Shown here: positions 29,201-36,624 of the stretch, one piece after another | Position numbering within the stretch: the first letter of the stretch is position 1 | Layout of the letters: each line of letters starts with the position of its first letter | Origin: Chloroflexota bacterium | Lineage (GTDB): Bacteria > Chloroflexota > Anaerolineae > DUEN01 | Reading direction: 5' to 3' | Assembly (NCBI GenBank): GCA_013152435.1 | Contig: JAADGJ010000019.1 | Span: forward strand, 1-46,073 | Length of the DNA: 46,073 nucleotides | Translations under genes and position numbers: made by a program | Notes under the pieces: generated by a model | What the model saw: the letters and a program-made list of their open reading frames with translations, nothing else | Told to the model about the DNA's origin: nothing | Databases searched by the model: none

Positions 29201-30401
29201 GGCCGTGGTGGGGGCGGCGTATCACGTCTGGGGCGGGCTGACGCCGGAGGAGGCGCAGGCGATCGCCCTGTTCGCCATCGCGCTGCTGTTCGCCGGGCTG
29301 GCGGATGCCATCAGCGCCGTCTTCTACGCGTATGAGCAGATGGAGTATCCGGCGGGGATCGCGTCCGCCATCGCCGTGGGCAAGGTCGCTTTGGGGGCGC
29401 TGGTGCTCTTGCCGCCTTTGAACTGGGGCTTCGTGGGGCTGGCGGGCATCTCCGTGGTCATGAACCTGGTGCAGACCGTCTGGTTGTATCTGCTGGTCCG
29501 CCGGAAGCTGCTCACGCCACAGGTCGTGGTGGATCGCCGCCTGCAGCGGACGATGTTGCAGGAATCCGCCCCGCTGATGATCAACCATCTGCTGGCGACC
29601 ATCTTCTTCCGCATCGACGTGTGGATTTTGAAGCCCATCAGCGGCGCGGTGGCGGTGGGATTGTACGGCGCGGCGTATAAGTACATCGATGGGCTCAACG
29701 TGATCCCGTCCTACTTCACGCTGGCCATCTTCCCATTGATGTCCCGCCTGGCCCGGGGCTCACACGAGTCGATGGTGCGCGCGTACGTTCTGGCGTTGCG
29801 CCTTCTGCTCATGATCAGCCTGCCCATCGCGATGGTGACCACGTTCATCGCCCGGCCGCTGATCCTGGTCCTGGGCGGCGAGAGCTTCCTGCCGGGATCC
29901 GCGCTGGCCTTGCAGATCCTCATCTGGTCCATCCCGATCGGCTTCTTGAACAGTGTGACCCAGTACGTGCTGATCGCTGTGGACCAGCAGCGCTTTCTGA
30001 CCCGGGCTTTCGTGATCGGCGTCGTGTTCAACGTGGTGGCCAACCTGATCTTCGTGCCGCGCTATAGCTATATGGCGTCGGCGGTGATCACGATCTTCTC
30101 CGAATTCTCCCTCCTTATCCCCTTCTACTATGCCGTGCGGCGGTATGTGGCCCCTGTGCCGTGGGCGAGCGTGATCTGGCAGCCGGCTGTGGCGACGGCC
30201 GCCATGGGGGCGGTGCTGTGGATAGGGGCTCGATGGTCTCTGTGGGCGGCGGTGGTCTTGAGCGCCCCCGTCTACGCGCTGGCGCTGGTGGCTTTGGGCG
30301 TCTTTCGGCAGCCGGATATGGCCGTGTTGTTACGTGGGCTGCCATGGGGGCGACGAGGGCTGCCGGACGCGAACGGAGCGGCCCATTCGGCCGCCCCGTG
30401 A
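26238..30401 (+). CDS. YfhO-like GT-C glycosyltransferase fused to a Wzx/MVF-type flippase
   Basis: A 1387-residue polytopic membrane protein with two modules. Residues 1 to about 890 resemble YfhO: an N-terminal helix, PADNFYAWEPWRSF and PLWNPYLFSGMPFLADAQ in the first outer loop, many helices, then a soluble part ending DAYFPGWKAY and a final helix. Residues about 895-1370 resemble polysaccharide/lipid flippases of the Wzx/MVF type: about 12-14 helices starting RVAKNSLVPMGLSLVNKG, with RFGLGTLLTREVAR and RIDVWILKP. No stop or frameshift separates them. GTG start at 26238, with GAGG upstream. Expected role: flip a polyprenyl-linked sugar made by the preceding GT2, then transfer it outside the membrane. 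Acceptor unknown. Confidence 0.88.
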   Translation: MFHRIRGSVLAALLLLLLPLLWFAPVLTGRHTLLPADNFYAWEPWRSFAEQMGVDVPHNELLSDLILENYPWKRFIRESLSARQIPLWNPYLFSGMPFLADAQHSALYPFSVLFWIMPLEVAYGWFTALQIALAGLSLYALARVLRLSRPAALIGAVAYMLSGFFMVSVVFTMMIAAAAWLPALLACIEVVIRKQEDKGDVPYSPVPYVALGSLILGMQVLAGHVEITYYVLVVSGFYAAWRLVGLWRRLGRWQPAVRLGAWLLAMVAVGLALGGIQLLPLIELAQRNFRQGSVTYRDVVGWAWPTRQVLTFVLPDVFGNPSHHGYWDIWSFRWVPATVNALGQPARTIFWGVKNYVEGGNYLGLLAMGLAGVALVRAVLDRRGGESRRRRDQTAFFALLSLISLANAFGTPVYALFYYGLPWYKQVHSPFRWVFPLTLSVAVLAALGADALLRASEDRRWLRRVARLIALALIVAGGGALLAVGASLVWPDPFIAAGQRVVDGSDLAQMAFADGRMFWSYQAVNLLKFGIMAVLSGLVIWVAAHRPTGDRRSIRRLWPALAIVVLAFDFWLAFGRFNPAVDPKLLRFTPPSIAWLQDRLDEPDGPWRFTTFNAPGEKTLNANAGWLYDLQDVRGYDSIIPKQYTDYMDRIQPQAGELLYNRIAPIYTQGRGPSGYEALDSPWLALLGVRYVVTTQHIPNATYELVYQDEVRIYRNREAMPRAFVMRCAAAEPTSEVDWAAVDPRTELVLETEEAVEGTGSGSASFLHLAPCTLDPARVVRYTGNEVEVEASGGEGAYLVLADAYFPGWKAYTRPVAGSSSDERELTIYRAYGNFRAVELGAGQQIVRFKYTPMSFKLGVYVSFLSWVTLLLAAGWWAWGRFYREVSGEAAEVRRVAKNSLVPMGLSLVNKGIDFAFAMLRLRILTPTGEGSYTFAINFYAFFEILVRFGLGTLLTREVARDREQAGRYLSNVVMLRVALWLLALPVMAVVGAAYHVWGGLTPEEAQAIALFAIALLFAGLADAISAVFYAYEQMEYPAGIASAIAVGKVALGALVLLPPLNWGFVGLAGISVVMNLVQTVWLYLLVRRKLLTPQVVVDRRLQRTMLQESAPLMINHLLATIFFRIDVWILKPISGAVAVGLYGAAYKYIDGLNVIPSYFTLAIFPLMSRLARGSHESMVRAYVLALRLLLMISLPIAMVTTFIARPLILVLGGESFLPGSALALQILIWSIPIGFLNSVTQYVLIAVDQQRFLTRAFVIGVVFNVVANLIFVPRYSYMASAVITIFSEFSLLIPFYYAVRRYVAPVPWASVIWQPAVATAAMGAVLWIGARWSLWAAVVLSAPVYALALVALGVFRQPDMAVLLRGLPWGRRGLPDANGAAHSAAP

Positions 30402-30422
30402 GGCTCGCTTCGAACGGCTATT

Positions 30423-30920
30423 TTATTCCTCTTCCTCTTCCCCCTCTTCGTCCTGGGGCGGCGAAGCGGGGCTTGTGAGTCGGCTGAGCCACTCCTCGGC
30501 GCGAAGCTCCGCGCTGGTGCGTGAGGTCCGATTCGACTCCGGCTCCTCCGTGATCATGCGGAACTCGCCGTTGTAGAATCCGCCCTCCTGCACGATCAGC
30601 CTGCGCGCGACCACGGTGGCTTCCACCTGGCCGCTGGGCATGATCTGGAAGGTATCCTGGCAGGTGACCTCGCCTTCCAGCTCGCCTGCGACGGTGACGT
30701 TGCGGGCCGTCACCTTCGCCCTGACCCGGGCTCCTTTCTCGACGGTGAGTGTGCCCTCGCATTCGATCTCACCCTCGGCGATCCCCTCCACACGCAGGTT
30801 GTGCTTGGTGCGATACAGGCCGTCGAAGTGGGAATCGCGATCGACCAGGCTCTCGCTGGTGGGGCGTTCGGCCGTGGGAGCGGTCATCGTGGGTTGTGTG
30901 CTGTGTATCGTGGAAGCCAT
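30423..30920 (-). CDS. Bactofilin family protein (second of a pair)
   Basis: A 165-residue polymer-forming cytoskeletal protein. The central right-handed beta-helix (about residues 40-125) has the bactofilin pattern of short hydrophobic strands with Gly turns (VEGIAEGEIECEGTLTVEKG, VAGELEGEVTCQDTFQI). The tails are disordered, and the C-terminus is a Glu-rich run. ATG at 30920 with GGGAGG upstream. It starts 5 nt after the first bactofilin, so they are co-translated, and converges on the fusion gene with a 21-nt gap. Confidence 0.88.
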   Translation of the reverse strand: MASTIHSTQPTMTAPTAERPTSESLVDRDSHFDGLYRTKHNLRVEGIAEGEIECEGTLTVEKGARVRAKVTARNVTVAGELEGEVTCQDTFQIMPSGQVEATVVARRLIVQEGGFYNGEFRMITEEPESNRTSRTSAELRAEEWLSRLTSPASPPQDEEGEEEEE

Positions 30921-30925
30921 CGCCC

Positions 30926-31480
30926 TCACCTCCCTTCACGTGACATCACGAATCGACAATTCACGGTGGAACCTTCCTCCACCACCAGGATGGAGGTGTT
31001 GATCTCCCCCTTGATGCTACCGGTGGGGGTCACCCGGAATCGATTCTGACAGACGATCTGACCATCGAACGAGCCGGAAATGATAACGTTGTTGGCCCGG
31101 AGCTGGCCCTGCGCCTGGGCTTCCCTCTCGACCAGGATGGTCTCCTTGGCCTCGATTTCGCCCTCAAAGGTGCCCTCGATCAGCACGTTGCCATCGGAGC
31201 GCAAGGTGCCGGAGAGCTGGGTGTTCCTGTCGATGATGGCGGCGGCGTCCCGGGAGAACTCAGTCGTGGTAGGCCGGGTCGGCGTCGGCGTCGGGGTTGG
31301 GGTCGACGGCGTTGTTGGGCTGGGCGCTGTCGTGGCCGAGGGACGCTGCGATGGTGTCACCGCGGGCGTGGGCTGCGTTTCATCCCTGGTCTGGTTGGAA
31401 GGAGTCGTCGTTGTAGAAGGTCTGGAGGGAGGTGGGGCTGACCTGCGGCCCTGTACGCGATCACGTCTGAACAGGCTCAT
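30926..31480 (-). CDS. Bactofilin family protein (first of a pair)
   Basis: A 184-residue bactofilin. Residues 1-75 form a Pro/Thr-rich low-complexity arm (TPTPTPTPTRPTTTEF). The beta-helix core follows, from IIDRNTQLSGTLRSDGNVLIEG through GEINTSILVVEEGS. AAGGAGG lies 8 nt before the ATG. Bactofilins polymerise without nucleotide and organise envelope or cell-shape proteins; a membrane-targeting N-terminal segment is not evident here. Confidence 0.9.
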   Translation of the reverse strand: MSLFRRDRVQGRRSAPPPSRPSTTTTPSNQTRDETQPTPAVTPSQRPSATTAPSPTTPSTPTPTPTPTRPTTTEFSRDAAAIIDRNTQLSGTLRSDGNVLIEGTFEGEIEAKETILVEREAQAQGQLRANNVIISGSFDGQIVCQNRFRVTPTGSIKGEINTSILVVEEGSTVNCRFVMSREGR

Positions 31481-31682
31481 GGACGGTACCTCCTTCGGTT
31501 ATGGAAAAAACTATGCATACATGCTCAGGGTAGTGGATTATGCCATAGGATACCATAAAAGGCCATATCGTGCCAGCGCCTTCGTCTGACGGTTACGCCG
31601 CGTCCGGACTACCGCTGATGTACGGATATTCGCGTAGTCGAGGTCCGTTTCCCGCCTGTGAGGGAGGGGGCACGGCGTCCCG

Positions 31683-31711
31683 GTTGACAGTACAGGCCGG
31701 ACGGGATATAA
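31683..31711 (+). promoter_or_regulatory. Promoter of the DUF1232 gene
   Basis: A perfect -35 TTGACA (31683-31688), 17 bases, and TATAAC (31706-31711). The start codon is 31 nt further, after GCGGAGG. Confidence 0.8.
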
Positions 31712-31742
31712 CATAGCCACACAGGTTTCAGCGGAGGATACT

Positions 31743-32228
31743 TTGAAGGGAGAGATCATCGACCCGAAGGATGCGGACTTTCGCTCTCGCAAAGAGGCGA
31801 GCTTTTACCGCTCCCTGCGTGAGAAGGTGAGGAAGTGGGGGGAGGAGCGCAATCTAGATCCGGCGAAGCTCGAGTATCTGCTGGCGGCCCCGGACCTGTT
31901 CGTTCTGCTCTCTCGACTGGCGACGGATCCCCGCGTGCCCACGGATGTGAAGGCCAAAGTTGCGGCGGGCCTGGCGTATTTCGTGATGCCCCTGGACGTC
32001 ATTCCCGATTTCCTGGGGCCGGTGGGGATGTTGGATGATGTGTTCGTGGCCGCCTGGCTGGTGCAGACCGTCGCCAAGGAGCTGAACGCGCTGGATCCGG
32101 CCATCCTCCAGGATCATTGGGAGGGGGAGGGGGATGTGCTGGAGATGATCCGCCGGGTGCTCGCTCAGGGTGAGCAGATTCTGGGGCGGGTCATGGCGTT
32201 GCGGCTGAAGAAGGTGGGGCGCCGGTAA
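31743..32228 (+). CDS. DUF1232 (YkvA-like) protein
   Basis: A 161-residue protein with the DUF1232 core KVAAGLAYFVMPLDVIPDFLGPVGMLDDVFV (split here into the known sub-motifs LAYF, PLDVIPDFLP-like and G-LDD), a short hydrophobic helical pair of unknown function. The TTG at 31743 is fixed as the start by GCGGAGG about 6 nt upstream and the strong promoter. It converges on the metallopeptidase-like gene with a 7-nt gap. Confidence 0.8.
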   Translation: MKGEIIDPKDADFRSRKEASFYRSLREKVRKWGEERNLDPAKLEYLLAAPDLFVLLSRLATDPRVPTDVKAKVAAGLAYFVMPLDVIPDFLGPVGMLDDVFVAAWLVQTVAKELNALDPAILQDHWEGEGDVLEMIRRVLAQGEQILGRVMALRLKKVGRR

Positions 32229-32235
32229 GGGGTCC

Positions 32236-32799
32236 TCAGGAGCGATAGCGCTCGATGGCGGACATGGCATCCGGCCCGAACCCCAGCTCCGGCAGGGTAT
32301 GGCGCCAGCCGGCTGCCTCGGCGGCGGGCTCCCGCCATCGGTATAGCGGCGTGCGGTAGATCCAGTGGTGGCGGCGGATCGCCTCATAGGCGACCTCCGG
32401 GTCGCCGGTGAAGGTGCGCAGCGTCTGTTGGGCTTGCTCCAGGGCGGGGGCGTCGCCTTCCGCCTCCGCGATCTCGTAGCGCACGGCTGAGCCGATGATG
32501 TTGGCCTCCAGCTCTCGATAGAGGGTTCCACGCAGCGGGCTGCGCGTCCCGCGTGCCTTCCCCTGCATCTGGTGTGTGATCTCGTGGGCCAGCCAGGGCG
32601 TCGTGATCTGGATGGGGAGGGTGGTGAATTTGTGTGGAAAGACGATGATGCCGAACCACCACGCTCCCGCCCAGGGCAGATCTACGGGGAGGATCCAGAC
32701 GCGCAGGGGATGACGATCGGCGAATTGGGTCACGGCATAGCCAACCGGCCCGATGGTCAACCTCTGGTAGGCGGATAATTCGCTGAGTATGGTGCTCAT
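32236..32799 (-). CDS. Small HExxH metallopeptidase-like protein
   Basis: A 187-residue protein with AHEITHQMQG (HEITH = HExxH zinc motif, about residue 70) and RELEANIIGSA about 25 residues later, which could supply the third ligand as in gluzincin-like folds. Hydrophobic stretches around WILPVDLPWAGAWWFGIIVFP may pack against a membrane. Not a family I can name. The ATG at 32799 has only a weak AGGA; the upstream frame is not protein-like. It has a clear promoter and a leader of about 140 nt. Confidence 0.65.
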   Translation of the reverse strand: MSTILSELSAYQRLTIGPVGYAVTQFADRHPLRVWILPVDLPWAGAWWFGIIVFPHKFTTLPIQITTPWLAHEITHQMQGKARGTRSPLRGTLYRELEANIIGSAVRYEIAEAEGDAPALEQAQQTLRTFTGDPEVAYEAIRRHHWIYRTPLYRWREPAAEAAGWRHTLPELGFGPDAMSAIERYRS

Positions 32800-32947
32800 T
32801 TGTCGTCGTCCTGGCGGCGCAGGTGGTTCTGGATGTCGGTGGGCGAGGTGCTTGTATTTGCAGAGGCTGCCACCCGCTGAGTGGCCGGGGGAGGTGGTGA
32901 TCCGCCCTCGCTTCAGAGATGATCGGCGGGTCCGCTGTTGTGGAGGT

Positions 32948-32976
32948 ATGCTAGCGCGGCACGCGTGAGTTGTCAA
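32948..32976 (-). promoter_or_regulatory. Promoter of the HExxH gene
   Basis: On the minus strand TTGACA (32976-32971), 17 bases, TAGCAT (32953-32948). It implies a transcript start near 32941 and an untranslated leader of about 140 nt. Confidence 0.6.
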
Positions 32977-33040
32977 GTGCAGGTCTGCGGGGCGCTTCCC
33001 GCGTCGCTGTTGAGAAAGCCCGAGTGGACGATGCCGCTGT

Positions 33041-33070
33041 TTGACAATCTCGCGGGCGCTGTGCTATAGT
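33041..33070 (+). promoter_or_regulatory. Promoter of the cobalamin riboswitch transcript
   Basis: TTGACA (33041-33046), 18 bases, then TATAGT (33065-33070) preceded by TGC (extended -10). The transcript would start about 25 nt before the riboswitch P1 stem. Confidence 0.75.
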
Positions 33071-33099
33071 ATTCGTGCTTGACAATCGCATACCAGCAA

Positions 33100-33227
33100 C
33101 GATGCAGGTGCGCCAGCCGCCCGGATGCGTGGCGCACAATGGGGGAAGACCGGTGAAAGTCCGGCGCTGTCCCGCAACGGTAACGGGATCTCGCAGAAGC
33201 CCGAAGCCCGATGACCCGCCTGCATCG
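33100..33227 (+). promoter_or_regulatory. Cobalamin (B12) riboswitch aptamer
   Basis: The P1 stem pairs CGATGCAGG (33100-33108) with CCTGCATCG (33219-33227). The core has the conserved GGTGAAAGTCCGG, the CCCGCAACGGTAACGGG element and the B12-box-like AGCCCGATGACCCGCC (33205-33220). It lies upstream of btuF and should turn off expression when adenosyl- or other cobalamin is bound. Confidence 0.93.
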
Positions 33228-33289
33228 TCGCTCCGCACCACCTTCGCGGAAAGGGGGAGGAGCGCGGCGCTGAGAAGCCCGTAGCATAT

Positions 33290-33313
33290 CCCCCGTCATC
33301 ATGACGGGGGTTT
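33290..33313 (+). terminator. First terminator-like hairpin after the riboswitch
   Basis: CCCCCGTC (33290-33297) pairs with GACGGGGG (33303-33310), followed by TTT. It could be the regulated expression platform. Confidence 0.65.
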
Positions 33314-33325
33314 CCATTTCCAAAA

Positions 33326-33350
33326 CCCGACCTCGCGAGGTCGGGTTTTT
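33326..33350 (+). terminator. Second, strong terminator after the riboswitch
   Basis: CCCGACCT, CGCG loop, AGGTCGGG, then TTTTT: a textbook intrinsic terminator ahead of btuF. It must be bypassed for btuF to be transcribed from the upstream promoter. Confidence 0.85.
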
Positions 33351-33473
33351 CGTTTCTGGCGCATCTGGATCGCCGTGGTTGGCTCGCCCTCTGCTGCCGA
33401 CCTGTGGTGCCGCCCATGGCTTCCCGTGGGCGTGTGATTCATGGATCCCATTACGACACGACGAGGAGGAAAG

Positions 33474-34478
33474 ATGTACGCTCGAAAGGTTGTCTTCTCC
33501 CTGTGGTTGGTGTTGCTGGTCTCGTTGATGGCCGCCTGCGCGCCGGTGGCCACGCCGGTCGCTCCCGCTCCCGCGGCGACGCCGGTCCCGCCAACACCAG
33601 TCCCGCCGACGCCGACGGCCGTCCCCACGCCGGCCGCTTATCCCCTGACGATCGTGGATGGTCTGGGCCGTGAGGTCACCATCGTCGCCCGGCCGGAGCG
33701 CATCGTCTCCCTGGCCCCCTCCAACTCGGAGATCCTGTTCGCCGTCGGCGCCGGGGATCAGGTGGTGGGCGTCACCAAGTACTGCAACTATCCGCCCGAG
33801 GCCTGCGAGGGCAAGGAGATCGTGGGGGGCTTCTCGGCCAAATCCCTGAGCGTGGAGAAGATCCTGTCCCTGGAGCCGGACCTGGTTTTCTCGGCCGGCG
33901 GTATCCATCAGCCCGTGATCGAGGCCCTGGAGCAGGCCGGCGTCCCGGTGGTGGCGTTGACGGCCAGCACCTTTGACGATGTGTACGCCAACATCGAGCT
34001 TGTGGGGCGGCTGACGGGCCACCCGGAGGAGGCCGCCCAGGTGGTGAAGCAGATGAAGGAGCGTGTGAGCGCCGTCACGGCAGCGGTCGCCGCCGTTCCG
34101 CAGGAAGAGCGGCTGCGGGTCTTCTGGGAGACCTGGGATGAGCCGCTGATGACGGCCGGGCCCTCCACCTTCATCGGTCAGATGATCGAGCTGGCCGGTG
34201 GGGTGAACATCTTCTCCGACGTCACCGAGGACTATCCCCAGATCAGCGCGGAGGAGGTCGTGAAGCGTAATCCGGCCGTCATCCTGGGCTCGGACTCCCA
34301 TGGCGACAAGCTGACCGTCGAGCAGGTCGCGCAGCGCCCCGGCTGGGATCAGATCGACGCCGTGCGGGAGGGGCGCATCCACCTGATCAACGGCGACATC
34401 GTCTCCCGGCCCGGGCCGCGATTGGCGGAAGGGCTGGAGGCGATCGCACGTGCGCTTTACCCCGACCTGTTCCAGTGA
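33474..34478 (+). CDS. btuF: Cobalamin ABC transporter substrate-binding lipoprotein
   Basis: A 334-residue lipoprotein that binds corrinoids outside the membrane and delivers them to BtuCD. The signal peptide ends in the lipobox LMAAC (C22), followed by a Pro/Thr-rich linker (residues 24-47) and a periplasmic-binding fold of the BtuF/FhuD type: RIVSLAPSNSEILFAVGAGDQVVGVT, then EILSLEPDLV-like and GRIHLINGD near the end. The start at 33474 has GAGGAGG upstream. The cobalamin riboswitch directly upstream supports the assignment. It is separated from the radical SAM and btuCD genes by a 420-nt repeat block. Confidence 0.93.
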   Translation: MYARKVVFSLWLVLLVSLMAACAPVATPVAPAPAATPVPPTPVPPTPTAVPTPAAYPLTIVDGLGREVTIVARPERIVSLAPSNSEILFAVGAGDQVVGVTKYCNYPPEACEGKEIVGGFSAKSLSVEKILSLEPDLVFSAGGIHQPVIEALEQAGVPVVALTASTFDDVYANIELVGRLTGHPEEAAQVVKQMKERVSAVTAAVAAVPQEERLRVFWETWDEPLMTAGPSTFIGQMIELAGGVNIFSDVTEDYPQISAEEVVKRNPAVILGSDSHGDKLTVEQVAQRPGWDQIDAVREGRIHLINGDIVSRPGPRLAEGLEAIARALYPDLFQ

Positions 34479-34508
34479 TCGGGGCGCGCAGTCTTGCTGC
34501 GGGGAAGC

Positions 34509-34583
34509 AGGGGCCGGGACACCCGGCCCCCATTCGCATCAACTTAACAGCATAAGCGAGGCCCCCGCCTGTCGCTTTTTCCC
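34509..34583 (+). terminator. Hairpins after btuF, including a repeat-borne terminator
   Basis: GGGGCCGGG/CCCGGCCCC (34507-34531) is followed by a second stem built from GCGAGGC and GCCTGTCGC, then TTTTT (34556-34580). The second half, from ATTCGCATCAACT onward, recurs at 37607-37660. Confidence 0.6.
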
Positions 34584-34589
34584 TTCACG

Positions 34590-34825
34590 GATGGCCGCAC
34601 CTGAAAGGGGAGGTGCGGAGGGGCTTCCCCTCCGCAGGAAAACTCTTTCTCTCGCCTTTTGCCTGCCTGGTTGGGGCTTTGGCCGGTGGCCTCCGGCCCC
34701 ACGGGGCAGGTGAGGGGCTGAAAATAGAGTTCTTCGGAGGGGCTACCGCCCCTCCGAGTCACCCCAAAGAAAAGTGGGGGGCCATGGAGGGGACCTCCCC
34801 TCCACAACTCCCCCCGCAGGGCTGG
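34590..34825. repeat. Three-hairpin intergenic module (variant)
   Basis: GCGGAGGGG/CCCCTCCGC (about 34617-34637), then CCTGCC…GGGCAGG with inner GGCCGG/CCGGCC (about 34661-34709), then CGGAGGGGC/GCCCCTCCG (about 34735-34757), then a final AGGGGACCTCCCCT (about 34789-34802). No GTGTCTGAGAA ends. It fills the gap between btuF and the radical SAM gene. Confidence 0.65.
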
Positions 34826-34899
34826 TAGCCAAGGGGGTCCCTCAGGTGCTGCGATCGGATGGGACTGAGCCCACTTTTGCGTGAAAGGATGTCACATCG

Positions 34900-35637
34900 A
34901 TGCCAGAAACGTGCTCGACTCACGTATATCACATCACGTATGGATCGGAGGTGCAGATCGTTCATCTCTATTTCTGGGGATGCAACATGTCCTGTAGGGG
35001 GTGTATTCGGCGGCTGCATGGGTGGGACAGCCACCTGGCCAATCCCGGTGGGCCGAAGGCGACGATTCAGCCTCGCCTGCTCACCCTGGACGAGGTCCTG
35101 GATGTGTTGTCCCCCTATCCTGTCCGGCGCATCTTTTTCCTGGGCGATGACGCAACCGCTGATCCCGCGCTGGAGCCTCTGGCACAGGCTCTGAAGGATC
35201 GCTTTGGGGCGGAGCATATCTTGCTGACCAACGGCCTGGTCTTCCCACCCTATCATCTGTTTGATGATATCCAGCTCAGCATCAAGGCTGTGACCCCGCG
35301 GCTGCACCGGGATTTCACCGGGGTGGACGTGGCCCCGGCGTTGGAGAATTTCCGCCGCCTGTATCAGGCTGGCGTTCATCTGCGCTCGGAGAGCATCGTC
35401 ATCCCCGGGTATATCGATGCGGAGGAGATCGGCCGGGTGGCGGAGTTCATTGGCTCGGTGGATCCGGATATCCCCTACCGGCTGGACGCGTATATCCCCG
35501 TCCCCGGGGCGCCATGGCGTCGTCCAACCCCTGATGAGATGGCTGAAGCGGTCGCCGCCGCCCGACGGCGCCTGCGGCACGTCAGCACGCTGCATGGCGG
35601 GGGCGACAAGCGGTATGAGGTGACGCTCCTGGTATGA
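34900..35637 (+). CDS. Radical SAM protein of the B12 region
   Basis: A 245-residue protein related to pyruvate formate-lyase activating enzyme-type radical SAM proteins. The [4Fe-4S] motif is C28-x3-C32-x2-C35 (GCNMSCRGC). No ferredoxin-like cluster or auxiliary-cluster Cys-rich region is seen. AAAGGATG lies upstream of the ATG, and the stop overlaps the btuC start, so it is translationally coupled to the transporter. A role in corrinoid use or remodelling is suggested only by location. It could instead be an activase for an unlinked glycyl radical enzyme. Confidence 0.85.
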   Translation: MPETCSTHVYHITYGSEVQIVHLYFWGCNMSCRGCIRRLHGWDSHLANPGGPKATIQPRLLTLDEVLDVLSPYPVRRIFFLGDDATADPALEPLAQALKDRFGAEHILLTNGLVFPPYHLFDDIQLSIKAVTPRLHRDFTGVDVAPALENFRRLYQAGVHLRSESIVIPGYIDAEEIGRVAEFIGSVDPDIPYRLDAYIPVPGAPWRRPTPDEMAEAVAAARRRLRHVSTLHGGGDKRYEVTLLV

Positions 35638-36620
35638 GCGAGCGCCGATGGGTTGCCTTTTTGTGCCTGCTGTCGGGGATTCTGGCCCTGACGGTGTTGA
35701 TTAGCCTGGGGGTGGGGGCCGTGTCGATCCCGCCCGGACAGGTGCTCTCGGTGGTGCTGGCCCGAGCGCTGGACTGGCCGGGGGCGCGATCCACGCAGGC
35801 GACCATCGTGTGGGACCTGCGACTGGCGCGGGTGTTGCTGGCCGTGGTCATCGGCGCCGGGCTGTCCGTATCCGGCGCTGCCTATCAGGCCCTCTTCCGC
35901 AACCCGCTGGCCGATCCCTTCATCATCGGTGCGTCGGGGGGCGCGGCCCTGGGAGCCACCCTGGCCATCATCCTGGGGGTGCCCGCGGTCATGCCGGCGG
36001 GATTCCTGGGGGCGCTGGCTGCGGTGGCCCTGGTGTACACCCTGGCCCAGACCGGCGGGCGGTCCTCCGCTGTGGATCTGCTCCTGGCCGGCGCAGCCCT
36101 GAGCACCTTGCTCTCCGCGGCCGTCTCGTTGCTGATGTTCCTCAACGATCGTAACCTGCACGAGGTGTTCGCCTGGCTGATGGGGGGGCTGAGCGGGCGG
36201 AGCTGGCCTCATCTGCGGACGGCAGCCCCGGTGGTCGGCCTGGGGGTGGTGGTGTTGTGGCTGCTGTCCCGGCCGCTGGATGCGCTGACCTGCGGTGAGG
36301 AGAGCGCGCAGAGCCTGGGGTTGAATCTGGCCTGGGCGCGAACCATCGTCGTGGGAGCGGCCACGTTGGCGACGGCCGCTGCCGTTGCCAGCGGCGGGAT
36401 CATCGGCTTCATCGGGCTGTTGGCGCCGCACATGGCGCGACGGTTAGGCGGCGGCGCGCACCTGCGCCTGATCCCCATGAGCGCATTGATGGGGGGGATG
36501 TTGCTCTTGCTGGCGGACGATCTGGCTCGCACGGTGATGGCGCCGCTGGAGCTGCCCGTTGGGGTGCTGACGGCGCTGTTGGGGGCCCCTTTCTTTCTCT
36601 GGCTGCTGAAGCGAGGTTGA
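35634..36620 (+). CDS. btuC: Cobalamin ABC transporter permease
   Basis: A 328-residue FecCD-family membrane permease with about ten helices. Typical segments are [45 protein letters not shown] (given in parts: [36 protein letters not shown]) and [17 protein letters not shown] near the C-terminus, where the ATPase couples. ATGA overlap with the radical SAM gene; btuD follows 4 nt later. Specificity for B12 is inferred from btuF and the riboswitch. Confidence 0.92.
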   Translation: [328 protein letters not shown]

Positions 36621-36624
36621 TCCC

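Noticed and set aside
33079-33084. Second TTGACA downstream of the riboswitch promoter
   Set aside because: No -10 box is found at a suitable spacing, and it lies in the transcript leader.
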